Assembly: GCF_036812735.1 (NCBI RefSeq) | Contig: NZ_CP117523.1 | Coordinates: forward strand, 372,001 to 436,000 | Direction: 5' to 3' | DNA: 64,000 bases | Source of the DNA: Terrisporobacter glycolicus ATCC 14880 = DSM 1288 | GTDB taxonomy: Bacteria > Bacillota > Clostridia > Peptostreptococcales > Peptostreptococcaceae | In this document: positions 8,610 to 20,901 of the stretch, one piece after another | Position numbering within the stretch: the first letter of the stretch is position 1 | How the letters are laid out: every line of letters starts with the position of its first letter | Notes under the pieces: model-generated | The model's database searches: none | What the model was told of the DNA's origin: nothing | The model's input: the letters and a program-made list of their open reading frames with translations, nothing else | Program-made: the position numbers and the translations under genes

Positions 8610-9641
8610 ATGAAAAATTTATTAAAAATTCAGCAAAAGTTAATTCCTGAAGTTATTGATATTATGACAAAGAGATATTTAATTTTAAGAGAAATATCTT
8701 TAAGCGAACCAATAGGAAGACGAGCTTTAGCAACAAATCTCCAAAGTGGAGAAAGAATAATAAGATCAGAAATAGAACTTTTAAAAAAACAAGGTCTTAT
8801 AGATGTAAATTTAAAAGGTATGACTATTACCGAAGAAGGTAAAGAAATATTAAGTGATCTAAAAGAGAGTATGAATGATGTAATAGGACTTAATTCTCTT
8901 CAAGAAGAGCTAAGACAGGTTCTAGGAATCAAAAAAGTCTTGCTAATACCTGGTAGCTATGAAAAAAATAACAGTTTACTGAAAGATATTGGGAAACAAG
9001 CTTCAAAATATTTTTTAAGTGTACTTAAGGATGATGACATAGTTTCAATTGCTGGTGGAAGTACAATGCTTGAATTTGCTAAGTCAATTAAATGTGATAA
9101 AAAATTTAGCTCTACAGTAGTAGTTCCAGCAAGAGGTAGTGTTGGTCTCGATGTTGAGACACAATCAAATAATGTAGTAGCAGAGGTAAGTAAGAATATA
9201 CATTCAACTTACAAATTGCTAAACATACCAGATGAGCTTGGTGAAGAGTCAATAAAAACTCTTACACAAGAACCAGAAATAAATAAAACATTGAAATTAA
9301 TACAAAATTCCAATGTGCTTGTATTTAGTATTGGTAGAGCTGATGAAATGGTAAAAAGAAGAAAATTATCAGATGAAAAAGCAAAAGAGATAATGGACAA
9401 AGACGCTATAGGTGAAGCCTTTGGTCATTACTTTAATAAAAAAGGGGAAATTGTTTATAAGTTAAATACAGTTGGGATTGATATGGAATCTTTCAAAAAC
9501 AAAAGAGAAACTATAGCTGTATTTGCGGGGAGAAAAAAAGCAGAAGCTTTTATTCCAATTTCCAAACTAAACGAGAATTTAGTTCTTGTTACAGATGAAG
9601 ATAGTGCAAGAAGAATTCTTGAACTTACTGTGAATAACTAG
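8610..9641 (+). CDS. cggR: Central glycolytic genes regulator CggR (SorC family)
   Basis: CggR represses the lower-glycolysis genes and is released by fructose-1,6-bisphosphate. The 343-residue protein has an N-terminal winged helix-turn-helix (about residues 25-80) and a SorC-type sugar-phosphate-binding C-terminal domain with GGSTMLEFA (near residue 150) and VVPARGSVG. The size matches Bacillus CggR. It lies just upstream of gapA with 52 bases between them and no terminator. Its own promoter and GGGAC repeats lie immediately upstream. Confidence 0.92.
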   Translation: MKNLLKIQQKLIPEVIDIMTKRYLILREISLSEPIGRRALATNLQSGERIIRSEIELLKKQGLIDVNLKGMTITEEGKEILSDLKESMNDVIGLNSLQEELRQVLGIKKVLLIPGSYEKNNSLLKDIGKQASKYFLSVLKDDDIVSIAGGSTMLEFAKSIKCDKKFSSTVVVPARGSVGLDVETQSNNVVAEVSKNIHSTYKLLNIPDELGEESIKTLTQEPEINKTLKLIQNSNVLVFSIGRADEMVKRRKLSDEKAKEIMDKDAIGEAFGHYFNKKGEIVYKLNTVGIDMESFKNKRETIAVFAGRKKAEAFIPISKLNENLVLVTDEDSARRILELTVNN

Positions 9642-9681
9642 CTTGTCTAGTAAAAAATATAATGAAAATTACACCATGTAG

Positions 9682-10701
<1,020 letters not shown>

Positions 10702-10710
10702 TATGACATA

Positions 10711-10756
10711 AAGTCCGGGTTTGTAGTTTTATGCTACGGGCTCCGGACTTTTTTAA
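10711..10756 (+). terminator. Intrinsic terminator between gapA and pgk
   Basis: AAGTCCGG (10711-10718) pairs with CCGGACTT (10743-10750), with further pairing inside the loop and a run of Ts. It would allow gapA to be expressed at a different level from pgk-tpiA-gpmI. Confidence 0.85.
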
Positions 10757-10925
10757 CTGTGAATAGTATAAAAAATAAAGAATAAATTTAAAAATACAAA
10801 AATGTTATACCAAAAGGGAAATAGTATAACATAATATGTGCTAATATACATATATAGTGTATACAAATCAGTGGGGAAAGATATATAATAGATACGGAGT
10901 AATAATAATGAAAGGAGATTGTATT

Positions 10926-12128
10926 ATGTCAATGTTAAACAAAAAAACAATCGAAGATATAAATGTAAACGGAAAAAAAGTATTAGTAAGATGTGATTTC
11001 AATGTTCCATTACAAGACGGAAAAATAACTGATGAGAATAGATTAAATGGAGCTCTTCCAACTATAAAATACTTAATAGAAAATGGAGCTAGAGTTATAC
11101 TTTGTTCACACATGGGAAAACCAAAAGGGGAACCTAAACCAGAATTATCTTTAGTACCAGTAGCTGCTAGATTATCTGAAATGTTAGGTAAAGAAGTAGT
11201 ATTTGCTGCAGATGACAATGTTGTTGGGGAAAAGGCAAGAGCGGCTGTAGAAAAAATGGAAAATGGTGATGTAGTACTACTACAAAACACTAGATATAGA
11301 AAAGAAGAAACTAAAAACGAAGAAAATTTCTCAAAAGAATTAGCTTCATTAGCTGAAATATTTGTAAATGATGCTTTCGGTACTGCTCATAGAGCTCACT
11401 GTTCAACAGTAGGTGCTGGAGAATTCTTAAATGAAAGAGCTTGTGGATACTTAATTCAAAAAGAATTAAAATTCTTAGGAGAAGCAGTAGCAAATCCAGT
11501 AAGACCTTTCACAGCTATACTTGGAGGATCAAAGGTATCTGATAAAATAGCAGTTATAAACCAATTATTAGACAAAGTTGATAACATAATAATAGGTGGA
11601 GGAATGGCTTATACATTCTTAAAGGCTCAAGGTTACGAAATAGGAACTTCTTTATGTGAAGAAGATAAAGTAGATTACGCAAAAGAAATGTTAGAAAAGG
11701 CTAAAGAAAAAGGTGTTAACTTCTTATTACCAGTTGACTCAAGAGCAGCTGCTAAATTTGCTGCTGATGCAGAAGTTGTTGTAACAGAAGATCAAAATAT
11801 ACCTGCAGGTCACATGGGACTTGATATAGGACCTAAATCGGAATCTAAATTCGTAGACGTTGTAAATAACTCTAAAACAATAGTATGGAATGGACCAATG
11901 GGAGTATTCGAATTTGAAGCTTTCGCAAAAGGTACGTTAGCAATAGCTAAAGCTATGGCTAACTTAGAAGACGCTACTACTGTAATAGGTGGTGGAGATA
12001 GTGCTGCTGCTGTTAACCAACTAGGATTCGGAGACAAAATGACTCACGTTTCAACTGGTGGAGGAGCATCATTAGAATTCTTAGAAGGAAAAGAATTACC
12101 AGGAATAGTTGCTTTAGATAACAAATAA
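10926..12128 (+). CDS. pgk: Phosphoglycerate kinase
   Basis: This kinase transfers phosphate from 1,3-bisphosphoglycerate to ADP. The 400-residue product shows the signature [11 protein letters not shown] near the N terminus, the hinge region, and the nucleotide-binding GGGDSAAAV near the C terminus. ATG 10926 is chosen because AAAGGAG at 10911-10917 precedes it with normal spacing. Longer frames from 10857 or 10908 would run through the ribosome site. It leads a compact pgk-tpiA-gpmI unit. The sequence TGTATACAAATCA at 10858-10870 upstream recurs upstream of pyk. Confidence 0.97.
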   Translation: MSMLNKKTIEDINVNGKKVLVRCDFNVPLQDGKITDENRLNGALPTIKYLIENGARVILCSHMGKPKGEPKPELSLVPVAARLSEMLGKEVVFAADDNVVGEKARAAVEKMENGDVVLLQNTRYRKEETKNEENFSKELASLAEIFVNDAFGTAHRAHCSTVGAGEFLNERACGYLIQKELKFLGEAVANPVRPFTAILGGSKVSDKIAVINQLLDKVDNIIIGGGMAYTFLKAQGYEIGTSLCEEDKVDYAKEMLEKAKEKGVNFLLPVDSRAAAKFAADAEVVVTEDQNIPAGHMGLDIGPKSESKFVDVVNNSKTIVWNGPMGVFEFEAFAKGTLAIAKAMANLEDATTVIGGGDSAAAVNQLGFGDKMTHVSTGGGASLEFLEGKELPGIVALDNK

Positions 12129-12150
12129 TATTGAAGGTGGAGGAATAACC

Positions 12151-12906
12151 ATGAGAAAACCTATTATTGCGGGAAACTGGAAAATGAATAAAACAATAGC
12201 AGAAGCTGTTGAATTTGTTAATGATATAAAGGGTAAATTAAATGATGAAAGTGTAGATGCTGTAATATGTGCTCCTTTCACTATGTTAAAAGACTTGAAG
12301 GAAGCTACAAAAGGTACTAATGTAAAAATTGGTGCTCAAAACATGCACTTTGCAGACAATGGAGCATTTACAGGAGAAGTATCTCCAGCTATGCTTAAAG
12401 AATTAGATATGGATTATGTTGTAATAGGTCACTCAGAAAGAAGAGAATACTTCAACGAAACTGATGAAACTTGCAACAAAAAAGTATTAAAAGCTTTAGA
12501 AGTTGGAATAGATCCAATACTTTGCTGTGGTGAAACATTAGAAGAAAGAGAAACTGACAAAACTAAAGACGTTGTTAAAACTCAAGTAGTTGCAGGTCTT
12601 GCTAATGTTAAAGAAGAAGATTTAGCTAAAGTTGTTGTAGCTTACGAGCCAATCTGGGCTATAGGAACTGGAAAAACTGCTACTGCAGAGCAAGCTAACG
12701 ATGTTATAGCTTATATAAGAGAAGTAATAGCTTCTTTATATGGAGAATTAGCTAATGAGGTTAGAATACAATATGGTGGAAGTGTTAAACCAGGAAATGT
12801 AGTAGAAATAATGGGACAAAGCGACATAGACGGTGCATTAGTTGGTGGAGCTTCTTTACAACCAGCTGATTACATGGCGCTTGTTAATTATCAAGGAGTG
12901 AAATAG
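12151..12906 (+). CDS. tpiA: Triose-phosphate isomerase
   Basis: This enzyme interconverts dihydroxyacetone phosphate and glyceraldehyde-3-phosphate. The 251-residue TIM barrel has the N-terminal lysine motif AGNWKMNK, the catalytic histidine in [10 protein letters not shown] and the catalytic glutamate in [12 protein letters not shown], followed by the phosphate-gripping loop. It starts 22 bases after pgk, with GGTGGAGG upstream, and is followed three bases later by gpmI. It is the point where dihydroxyacetone phosphate from the glycerol-3-phosphate operon would enter glycolysis. Confidence 0.98.
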   Translation: MRKPIIAGNWKMNKTIAEAVEFVNDIKGKLNDESVDAVICAPFTMLKDLKEATKGTNVKIGAQNMHFADNGAFTGEVSPAMLKELDMDYVVIGHSERREYFNETDETCNKKVLKALEVGIDPILCCGETLEERETDKTKDVVKTQVVAGLANVKEEDLAKVVVAYEPIWAIGTGKTATAEQANDVIAYIREVIASLYGELANEVRIQYGGSVKPGNVVEIMGQSDIDGALVGGASLQPADYMALVNYQGVK

Positions 12907-12909
12907 TTA

Positions 12910-14439
12910 ATGAAAAAACCAGTAGCTTTAATCATCATGGATGGATTTGGACACACTACTAAAGTAGAAGGTAGTGCTATAGACAAAGCTAACACACCTA
13001 ACATAAAGAAATTAGTAGATGAGTATCCAAATACATTAATAAATGCTAGTGGTCTTGATGTTGGACTTCCAAATGGACAAATGGGTAACTCAGAAGTTGG
13101 TCATACTAACATTGGTGCAGGAAGAATAGTATATCAAGATTTAACTAGAATAACAAAAGCAATAGAAGATGGCGATTTCTTTAAAAACAAAGTATTATGC
13201 CAAGCTATGGAAAATGGAAAAGAAAAAGCACTTCACATTATGGGATTATTATCTGATGGTGGAGTACATTCACATATAGATCACCTAAAAGCTTTATTAA
13301 AAATGGCAGATGATAAAGGTGTAAAAAAAGTTTATGTTCATGCATTTACTGATGGTAGAGATACAGATCCTCAAAGTGCTATACACTATGTAAGAGAAAT
13401 AGAAGATTACATGGATGAGATAGAATGCGGAGAGTTTGCTACTGTAAATGGTAGATACTACGCAATGGACAGAGATAAAAGATGGGAAAGAGTTGAAAAA
13501 GCATATAATGCTATGACTTTAGGAGAAGGAGAAACTGCTTCTTCTGCAAGTGAAGCTGTTGCAAACTCTTACAAATCAGGAAACAATGATGAATTCATAT
13601 TACCAACTGTTATAACTAAAAATAATGAACCAGTTGGAAAAATAAGTGATGGAGATTCTGTTATATTCTTCAACTTTAGACCTGATAGAGCTAGAGAAAT
13701 AACTAGAGCTATAGTAAGTGATGAATTTAGTGGATTTGAAAAATCTCCTATAAAATGTTTCTTCGTATGCTTAACAGAATACGATGTAACTATACCAAAT
13801 GTTCACATAGCATTTTGTCCAGCATCATTAAGTAATACTTTAGGTGAGTACTTAGCTAAAAATAAAAAAACTCAACTTAGAGCTGCTGAAACAGAAAAAT
13901 ATGCTCATGTTACATTCTTCTTCAACGGTGGAGTAGAACAACCAAATGAGGGTGAAGATAGATTACTAATACCTTCTCCAAAGGTTGCAACTTATGATTT
14001 ACAACCAGAAATGTCTGCACCAGAATTAGTTGAAAAAGTTATGGCAAAAATAGATGAAAATAAATACGACTTTATAGTAGTTAATTTCGCAAATCCTGAT
14101 ATGGTTGGTCATACAGGAATTATGGAAGCAACAATTAAAGCAGTTGAAACTGTAGATGATTGTGTTGGTAAACTAGTAGATAAGTTAAATTCAGTAGGTG
14201 GTAGCGCAATAATAACTGCAGACCATGGTAATGCTGAAGTTATGATAGACTTAGAAACTAAAAAGGTTATAACAGCACACTCAACAAATCCTGTTCCACT
14301 TATAGTAACAGGTGAAGAATTCAAAAATGCAAAATTATTAAGTGGCGGTAGACTATCAGACTTAGCTCCAACTATACTTGATATGATGCATTTAGAAAAG
14401 CCAGAAGAAATGACTGGCCACTCACTAATAAGTAAATAG
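12910..14439 (+). CDS. gpmI: 2,3-bisphosphoglycerate-independent phosphoglycerate mutase
   Basis: This metal-dependent mutase converts 3-phosphoglycerate to 2-phosphoglycerate. The 509-residue length is typical. The N-terminal metal motif (IIMDGFG), the phosphoserine motif GNSEVGHTNIGAGR and the C-terminal metal ligands (TADHGNAE) are all present. It belongs to the alkaline phosphatase superfamily and usually needs Mn2+, which in spore formers makes it pH-sensitive. It lies three bases after tpiA, so the two are translationally close. A hairpin follows. Confidence 0.98.
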   Translation: MKKPVALIIMDGFGHTTKVEGSAIDKANTPNIKKLVDEYPNTLINASGLDVGLPNGQMGNSEVGHTNIGAGRIVYQDLTRITKAIEDGDFFKNKVLCQAMENGKEKALHIMGLLSDGGVHSHIDHLKALLKMADDKGVKKVYVHAFTDGRDTDPQSAIHYVREIEDYMDEIECGEFATVNGRYYAMDRDKRWERVEKAYNAMTLGEGETASSASEAVANSYKSGNNDEFILPTVITKNNEPVGKISDGDSVIFFNFRPDRAREITRAIVSDEFSGFEKSPIKCFFVCLTEYDVTIPNVHIAFCPASLSNTLGEYLAKNKKTQLRAAETEKYAHVTFFFNGGVEQPNEGEDRLLIPSPKVATYDLQPEMSAPELVEKVMAKIDENKYDFIVVNFANPDMVGHTGIMEATIKAVETVDDCVGKLVDKLNSVGGSAIITADHGNAEVMIDLETKKVITAHSTNPVPLIVTGEEFKNAKLLSGGRLSDLAPTILDMMHLEKPEEMTGHSLISK

Positions 14440-14445
14440 TTTTCA

Positions 14446-14472
14446 AAGATTAGGTGTTTATCACCTAATCTT
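14446..14472 (+). terminator. Hairpin between gpmI and eno, weak T tract
   Basis: A perfect 11-bp inverted repeat (14446-14456 with 14462-14472) follows gpmI, but only short scattered Ts follow it. It may be a weak terminator or an RNA-stabilising 3' hairpin. The remaining 225 bases to eno are AT-rich and show no clear element. Confidence 0.5.
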
Positions 14473-14679
14473 GAGAATTTATATAATAATAAATTAACCT
14501 AATTTGTTAAAAATAAAAAAGATTATAAAGAGGTTGCTAATTTAGGAAAAAATTATATTTATAATAAAAATTTAAAATAATAATAGAGAAATTTATGAAC
14601 TTACCCATCAATAAGTATAATAAATTTTAAAATACACATTTTAAATTTGAAATTGTAAGTTAGCAAATAAATTATTTAA

Positions 14680-15990
<1,311 letters not shown>

Positions 15991-16020
15991 GTTATAAAAT
16001 AAAGAGATTAATATAAATGA

Positions 16021-16071
16021 AAATCCTAGCCACTTGCAGTACTAATTACTGTATGGCTGGGATTTTTTTAC
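16021..16071 (+). terminator. Intrinsic terminator after eno
   Basis: The arms 16021-16033 and 16054-16066 pair almost fully, an inner hairpin lies between them, and a T-run ends the element. Confidence 0.88.
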
Positions 16072-16219
16072 CTAATATAATAAAAAAATTGCATATTGTA
16101 TACAAATCATGTGTATAACAGAATATATATGAGAAAACGTATCTTTATTAAACGAGAATTGAAAATATAAGACAAAATGATAGATTAATGAAATCTACAA
16201 GATATGGAGAGGAACTATT

Positions 16220-17641
16220 ATGAATAACATAAAAAGAACTAAAATCGTTTGTACATTAGGACCAGCTAGTGAAACTGAGGAAATATTAAGAGGTCTTATA
16301 AATAACGGATTAAATGTATGTAGAATGAACTTTTCTCATGGTTCTCATGAAGAGCATAAAGTAAGAATGGATTTAGTTAAAAAAGTTAGAGAAGAGTTAG
16401 GACAACCTACTGCCATACTTTTAGATACTAAAGGACCAGAGATAAGAACAGGAAACTTTGCAGATCCAGAAGTTCTTCTTGAAGAAGGACAAACTTTCAC
16501 AATAACAATGAAAGATGTTATGGGTAATAAAGAAATGTGTACAGTAAGTTACAAAGGTTTAGTTCATGATGTTAAAGTAGGAGATACTATATTAATAGAT
16601 GATGGTTTAGTAGGACTTACTGTTAAAAAAATTAATGGTGACGATATAGTTTGTGAAGTACAAAACGCAGGAATAGTTAAGAATCATAAAGGTGTTAACG
16701 TACCAGGTGTTAAAGTAAATTTACCAGCTATAACTGAAAAAGATAGAAGTGATATAGAGTTTGGTATAGAGCAAGGAATAGACTTTATAGCAGCATCTTT
16801 CGTAAGAAAAGTTTCTGATGTTCTTGCAATAAGAGAAATATTAGAAGAAAACAATGCAACTGATATAAAAATAATATCTAAAATAGAAAACCAAGAAGGT
16901 GTTGATAACCTAGATGAAATCATAGCTATATCTGACGGAATAATGGTAGCTAGAGGAGATTTAGGTGTGGAAATACCAACAGAAGAAATACCAGTTGTTC
17001 AAAAATTAATGATAAAAAAATGTAATGATGCTGGAAAACCAGTTATAACTGCAACTCAAATGCTTGATTCTATGATAAGAAATCCAAGACCAACTAGAGC
17101 AGAAGTTACAGACGTTGCCAATGCTATCTACGATGGAACGGATGCAATCATGTTATCAGGAGAAACTGCTGCAGGTAAATATCCAGTAGAAGCAGTAAAA
17201 ACAATGGCTCAAATAGCTAAGAGAACAGAAGAGACTGTAAACTACGATAAATCTCTAATAAATAAATCTAATAGAGCTAAGAATGTTACAGATGCCATAA
17301 GTTATGCAACTTGTACAACAGCTGTTGACTTAAATGCAAAAGCAATACTTAGTTCAACATCTTCAGGTCATACAGCAAGAATGGTATCTAAATTTAGACC
17401 AGACTGCCCAATAATAGCTACAACTAGTAATGATAGGGTATTAAGACAATTATCATTAACATGGGGAGTATTACCACTTAAGAGAAGTAAATCAAAAAGT
17501 ACAGATGAGGTTATTACAAACTCAATAGAAGCTGGAAAGGCTGCAAATTACTTAAATAGTGAAGATTTAGTAGTTGTAACTGCTGGTGTTACATGTGGTG
17601 TAAGTGGAACAACTAACTTAATAAAAGTAGAAACAGTTTAA
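16220..17641 (+). CDS. pyk: Pyruvate kinase
   Basis: Pyruvate kinase makes ATP and pyruvate from phosphoenolpyruvate. The 473-residue protein has the N-terminal RTKIVCTLGPAS, the ISKIENQEG active-site region with the catalytic lysine, and the VARGDLGVE and MLSGETA motifs. It ends without the extra phosphoenolpyruvate-utiliser domain seen in Bacillus pyruvate kinase. It is monocistronic: terminators lie on both sides, and there is no pfkA next to it as in many Firmicutes. TGTATACAAATCA at 16097-16109 matches a sequence upstream of pgk. Confidence 0.97.
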   Translation: MNNIKRTKIVCTLGPASETEEILRGLINNGLNVCRMNFSHGSHEEHKVRMDLVKKVREELGQPTAILLDTKGPEIRTGNFADPEVLLEEGQTFTITMKDVMGNKEMCTVSYKGLVHDVKVGDTILIDDGLVGLTVKKINGDDIVCEVQNAGIVKNHKGVNVPGVKVNLPAITEKDRSDIEFGIEQGIDFIAASFVRKVSDVLAIREILEENNATDIKIISKIENQEGVDNLDEIIAISDGIMVARGDLGVEIPTEEIPVVQKLMIKKCNDAGKPVITATQMLDSMIRNPRPTRAEVTDVANAIYDGTDAIMLSGETAAGKYPVEAVKTMAQIAKRTEETVNYDKSLINKSNRAKNVTDAISYATCTTAVDLNAKAILSSTSSGHTARMVSKFRPDCPIIATTSNDRVLRQLSLTWGVLPLKRSKSKSTDEVITNSIEAGKAANYLNSEDLVVVTAGVTCGVSGTTNLIKVETV

Positions 17642-17707
17642 TTAGAGAGATGCCAAAATCTATAGGGTGAATAAATTCACCTTAACTAAAAAATAAATTA
17701 AATATAT

Positions 17708-17742
17708 AAGAGCCCTAGAAAAACTTCTAAGGCTCTTTTGTT
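17708..17742 (+). terminator. Intrinsic terminator after pyk
   Basis: AAGAGCC (17708-17714) pairs with GGCTCTT (17731-17737), the stem continues inside, and Ts follow. A second small inverted repeat lies at 17666-17681. The rest of the gap to 17955 is AT-rich with no other clear element. Confidence 0.85.
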
Positions 17743-17954
17743 TTCAGGGAATATCAAAATTGTGCATATCTTTAGAAAATCAATGGATATATTTTTAATA
17801 CAAATTTTACTCAGAATAAAGAGTATGGAAAAGATTTATTTTTTATATTATACTGCCATAAAAAATATTATTTATAAAAATAAAAGGGAATATATGTAAA
17901 AATATAGAATGAAATATGAAAGCAACGAGAAGATTATGTATGGAGGTTGTAAAT

Positions 17955-18965
17955 ATGGATATACGTGAAATTGCAGAAAAAGCAGGGGTTTCTGTTGCTA
18001 CAGTATCTAGAGTACAAAATCATCCAGAAACAGTAGCACCAGCTACACTAGAAAAAGTACAGGCTATCATTGAAGAATATCAATATACGCCTAATTGGTT
18101 TGCAAGGGGAATGAACTTAGGAAAAGGAGATACCATAGGTTTAATTGTTCCTGATATATTAAATCCAAGCTATATGGAGATAGTTAAAGGAATAGAAGAA
18201 ATAGTATATAAACATGGATATATTACGCTTATGTGTAATGGGGATGGTGATTCAAAACAAGAAAGTGACTCTATTGATAATCTTTTAAAAAGAAGTGTAG
18301 ATGGACTTATTGTACTTTCAACAGCGGTAGAAAAAGAAAAATTAATTGCTATTAGACAAAAGGGCATTCCTATAGTTTCTATAGGTGAAAGTAATGCAGG
18401 CACTGAAATAGATACGGTTAAAATAGACTATAGAAAAGCAACTCACCATGCTATGAAACATTTAGTTGGCATGGGATATAAAAGTGTGGCAATTATTAAT
18501 GGACCAATTAGTAAAATAGAAAATCAATTAAGGTTAAAAGGATATGAAGACATACTAGAATCAGCTGGTATACCAATTGATAAAAAGTATATAATTTCGT
18601 CTAAAATTTCTATGGAAAATGGATATATTCAGGCTAAAAAACTATTAAAATTAGATAAATTACCGCGAGCTATATTTGCTACAGATGATGTAATAGCAAT
18701 GGGAGTTATGGCAGCCCTAAGAGATGAAGGAATAAGAGTACCAGAAGATATCGCAATTGTTGGGTTTGATAATATTAATATTATAAAAATGATGGAGTCT
18801 AAGCTTACCACAGTAGAAAATCCTTTATATAGGCAGGGTATAGAGGGTGCAAAGCTTTTATTAGAGCTTATCGAAAGTGGTAATAAAAGAGAATGTATTC
18901 CTAAAGAAATTTTATTAAAAACTAAACTTAAAATACGTAAATCCTGTGGATATAAAAGTAAATAA
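17955..18965 (+). CDS. LacI/GalR-family transcriptional regulator
   Basis: This 336-residue repressor has an N-terminal LacI helix-turn-helix (IREIAEKAGVSVATVSRV, residues 3-20), a hinge helix, and a periplasmic-binding-protein-like effector domain (IGLIVPDILNPSY; FATDDVIAMG; IVGFDN). ATG 17955 follows GGAGGTTG. The longer frame from 17916 has no ribosome site and would misplace the DNA-binding domain. It is the first gene upstream of the acyl-CoA dehydrogenase cluster, separated by 757 bases that contain a LacI-type operator (19488-19501). Control of that cluster is inferred. It is distinct from CcpA in overall sequence, as far as I can judge. Confidence 0.92.
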   Translation: MDIREIAEKAGVSVATVSRVQNHPETVAPATLEKVQAIIEEYQYTPNWFARGMNLGKGDTIGLIVPDILNPSYMEIVKGIEEIVYKHGYITLMCNGDGDSKQESDSIDNLLKRSVDGLIVLSTAVEKEKLIAIRQKGIPIVSIGESNAGTEIDTVKIDYRKATHHAMKHLVGMGYKSVAIINGPISKIENQLRLKGYEDILESAGIPIDKKYIISSKISMENGYIQAKKLLKLDKLPRAIFATDDVIAMGVMAALRDEGIRVPEDIAIVGFDNINIIKMMESKLTTVENPLYRQGIEGAKLLLELIESGNKRECIPKEILLKTKLKIRKSCGYKSK

Positions 18966-19135
18966 TATTTAGCATAAAACCTAGTAGTTATGAATAGATT
19001 ATAAAATACATAGTCAAATATAACCCTTTGATTTACATAAAAGCCAAATTGATAATATGCAAAATAATAGGTTTAAATACAAAAAATGAATAAAATTAAT
19101 TATTATTTAATATAAAAAAATTAATATAAAATAGA

Positions 19136-19164
19136 TTGACAATAATAAAACAGGTTACTATAAT
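19136..19164 (+). promoter_or_regulatory. Consensus sigma-A promoter upstream of the acyl-CoA dehydrogenase cluster
   Basis: TTGACA (19136-19141), a spacer of 17 bases and TATAAT (19159-19164) match the consensus at all twelve positions. The predicted start near 19171 lies about 550 bases before the first gene. Confidence 0.7.
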
Positions 19165-19487
19165 TAGAAATATAAATAAAAATTTTCGAAAAAATAAAAT
19201 ATCATAAATAAAAATAAATATCTATAAAAATTAAAGGATATAAAAGTAATAATATAATCGACAGCTTGTATGTTTGATTCTAATCTGACAATAAAATAAC
19301 TTACACTATTAAAATTCATAAGACCAAATCTGGAAATAAATAACTTTTAACATTCATTAAAAATACCCACAAAATAAAAACAAAACAAAAATTATTAAAC
19401 AAAATAGAGTTATTATAATAAATTTATAAGACATATATATTACTATACCGATTTATATAAAAGCATATAAATAACTATTTCAAATTT

Positions 19488-19501
19488 TGTAAACGGTTAC
19501 A
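19488..19501. promoter_or_regulatory. LacI-family / cre-type operator
   Basis: TGTAAACGGTTACA is nearly palindromic around a central CG and fits the cre pattern TGWAANCGNTNWCA at every position. It could be bound by the LacI-type protein encoded at 17955 or by CcpA. It lies downstream of the consensus promoter, where a bound repressor would act as a roadblock, or near a weaker promoter not clearly visible. Confidence 0.7.
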
Positions 19502-19722
19502 TAGGCGTTTGAGTTTAAAAAATAAAATTAAATGTCGATTTATAGAAAATATTGAATAAATTTTAGCGTTATAATTTTTTAGACATACAGTTACGGATTT
19601 AATTTCTCACTTCTTTTTTTATAGAAAGTGTATCTTCTGGAAGATTCATTATTAACAACTTGGGAGTTGAGATTTAAATATAAATAAGTTAATAGAATGA
19701 TTGTTTATTAGGAGGATTATCT

Positions 19723-20868
19723 ATGGAGGATTTTAAATTAACAAAAGAACAATTACTACAAAAGGAATTGTTCTACAGATTTTCAGAGAATGAAATTAGA
19801 CCAATAGCTAGAGATATGGACGAAGCAGAAGAGTATTCTCAAGAATTAATTCAAAAACTACAAAAAGCTGGTATGTTCGGAATTCCTTACTCTCGTGAGT
19901 ATGGAGGTCAAGGATCAGATGTTTTAACTTATGTACTATGTATGGAAGAAGTTTCAAAAATAGATGCAAGTACAGGGATAACAATATCTGTTCATACATC
20001 TCTGGCTTGTGCATGTATAAATGAATTTGGATCAGAAGAGCAAAAACAAAAGCATTTAAGACCATTAGTTGATGGAAGTAAAATCGGGTGCTTTGGTCTT
20101 ACAGAACCCAATGCAGGAACTGATGCGTCTGGAGTTCAAACAGAAGCAGTTTTAGATAGAGATGAATATGTTCTTAGCGGTTCAAAAATATTTACTACAA
20201 ATTCTGGCTTCGCTGATACTTTTATAATATTTGCTTTAACAGATAAGTCTAAAGGACCTAAAGGAATGTCTGCATTTATAGTAGATAAAAATTCAAAAGG
20301 ACTTTCAGTAGGGAAAAATATACCTCGTATGGGAATAAGAGCTGCTTCAAACTGTGAAGTTGCTATAGAAAATGTTCGTGTCCCTAAAGAGAATTTATTA
20401 GGTAAAGAAGGTCAAGGATACAAGATAGCTATGACGGCTCTTGGTGGAGGACGTATAGGAATAGGTGCTCAAGCTGTTGGGATAGCTCAAGGATGTATAA
20501 ATGAAACTGTAAAATATGTAAAAGAAAGAAAACAATTTAATCAGAGAATATCACAATTCCAAAATACACAATTCAAGCTTGCTGAATTACAAACAAAGGT
20601 TGATGCTGCAAGGTTAATGGTGTGGAGAGCTGCTGTGGCAAAAGATAATAAGGAAAATTATGCTCCTCTTGCTGCAATGTGTAAACTATATGCTTCAGGA
20701 GTAGCAAATGATGTAGCTAGAGAATGTGTTCAACTATTTGGAGGATACGGTTATTCTAGAGAGTATCCAGTAGAGAGAGCTTTAAGAGATGCTAAGATAA
20801 CAGAAATATATGAAGGCACATCAGAAGCTATGAAAATGATAATTTCTGGTTCAATGAAAATAAAATAA
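19723..20868 (+). CDS. Acyl-CoA dehydrogenase (probable enoyl-CoA reductase with Etf)
   Basis: This 381-residue FAD enzyme is of the short-chain acyl-CoA dehydrogenase type. LTEPNAGTDA and the C-terminal IYEGTSE with the catalytic Glu364 are intact, along with FGGYGYSREYPVERALRDA. It is closest in pattern to clostridial butyryl-CoA dehydrogenase and acryloyl-CoA reductase. Directly followed by EtfB and EtfA, it probably reduces an enoyl-CoA to an acyl-CoA. The neighbouring ammonia lyase and CoA transferase suggest the enoyl-CoA comes from a beta-amino acid. CaiA-like crotonobetainyl-CoA reductase is an alternative, but no carnitine-specific gene is near. Confidence 0.93.
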   Translation: MEDFKLTKEQLLQKELFYRFSENEIRPIARDMDEAEEYSQELIQKLQKAGMFGIPYSREYGGQGSDVLTYVLCMEEVSKIDASTGITISVHTSLACACINEFGSEEQKQKHLRPLVDGSKIGCFGLTEPNAGTDASGVQTEAVLDRDEYVLSGSKIFTTNSGFADTFIIFALTDKSKGPKGMSAFIVDKNSKGLSVGKNIPRMGIRAASNCEVAIENVRVPKENLLGKEGQGYKIAMTALGGGRIGIGAQAVGIAQGCINETVKYVKERKQFNQRISQFQNTQFKLAELQTKVDAARLMVWRAAVAKDNKENYAPLAAMCKLYASGVANDVARECVQLFGGYGYSREYPVERALRDAKITEIYEGTSEAMKMIISGSMKIK

Positions 20869-20901
20869 ATAGCATATAGGGATAAAAGGGGGAGTTTTAC
20901 A

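Larger units (their letters stand above)
18966..19722 (+). other. Long AT-rich intergenic/leader region without a gene
   Basis: No open reading frame of note is seen in these 757 bases. They contain a fully consensus promoter (19136-19164), a LacI/cre-type operator (19488-19501) and an isolated TATAAT (19570-19575). A ribosome site (AGGAGG) sits just before 19723. If the consensus promoter is used, the acyl-CoA dehydrogenase mRNA has a leader of about 550 bases, or a separate small RNA starts here. Confidence 0.6.
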
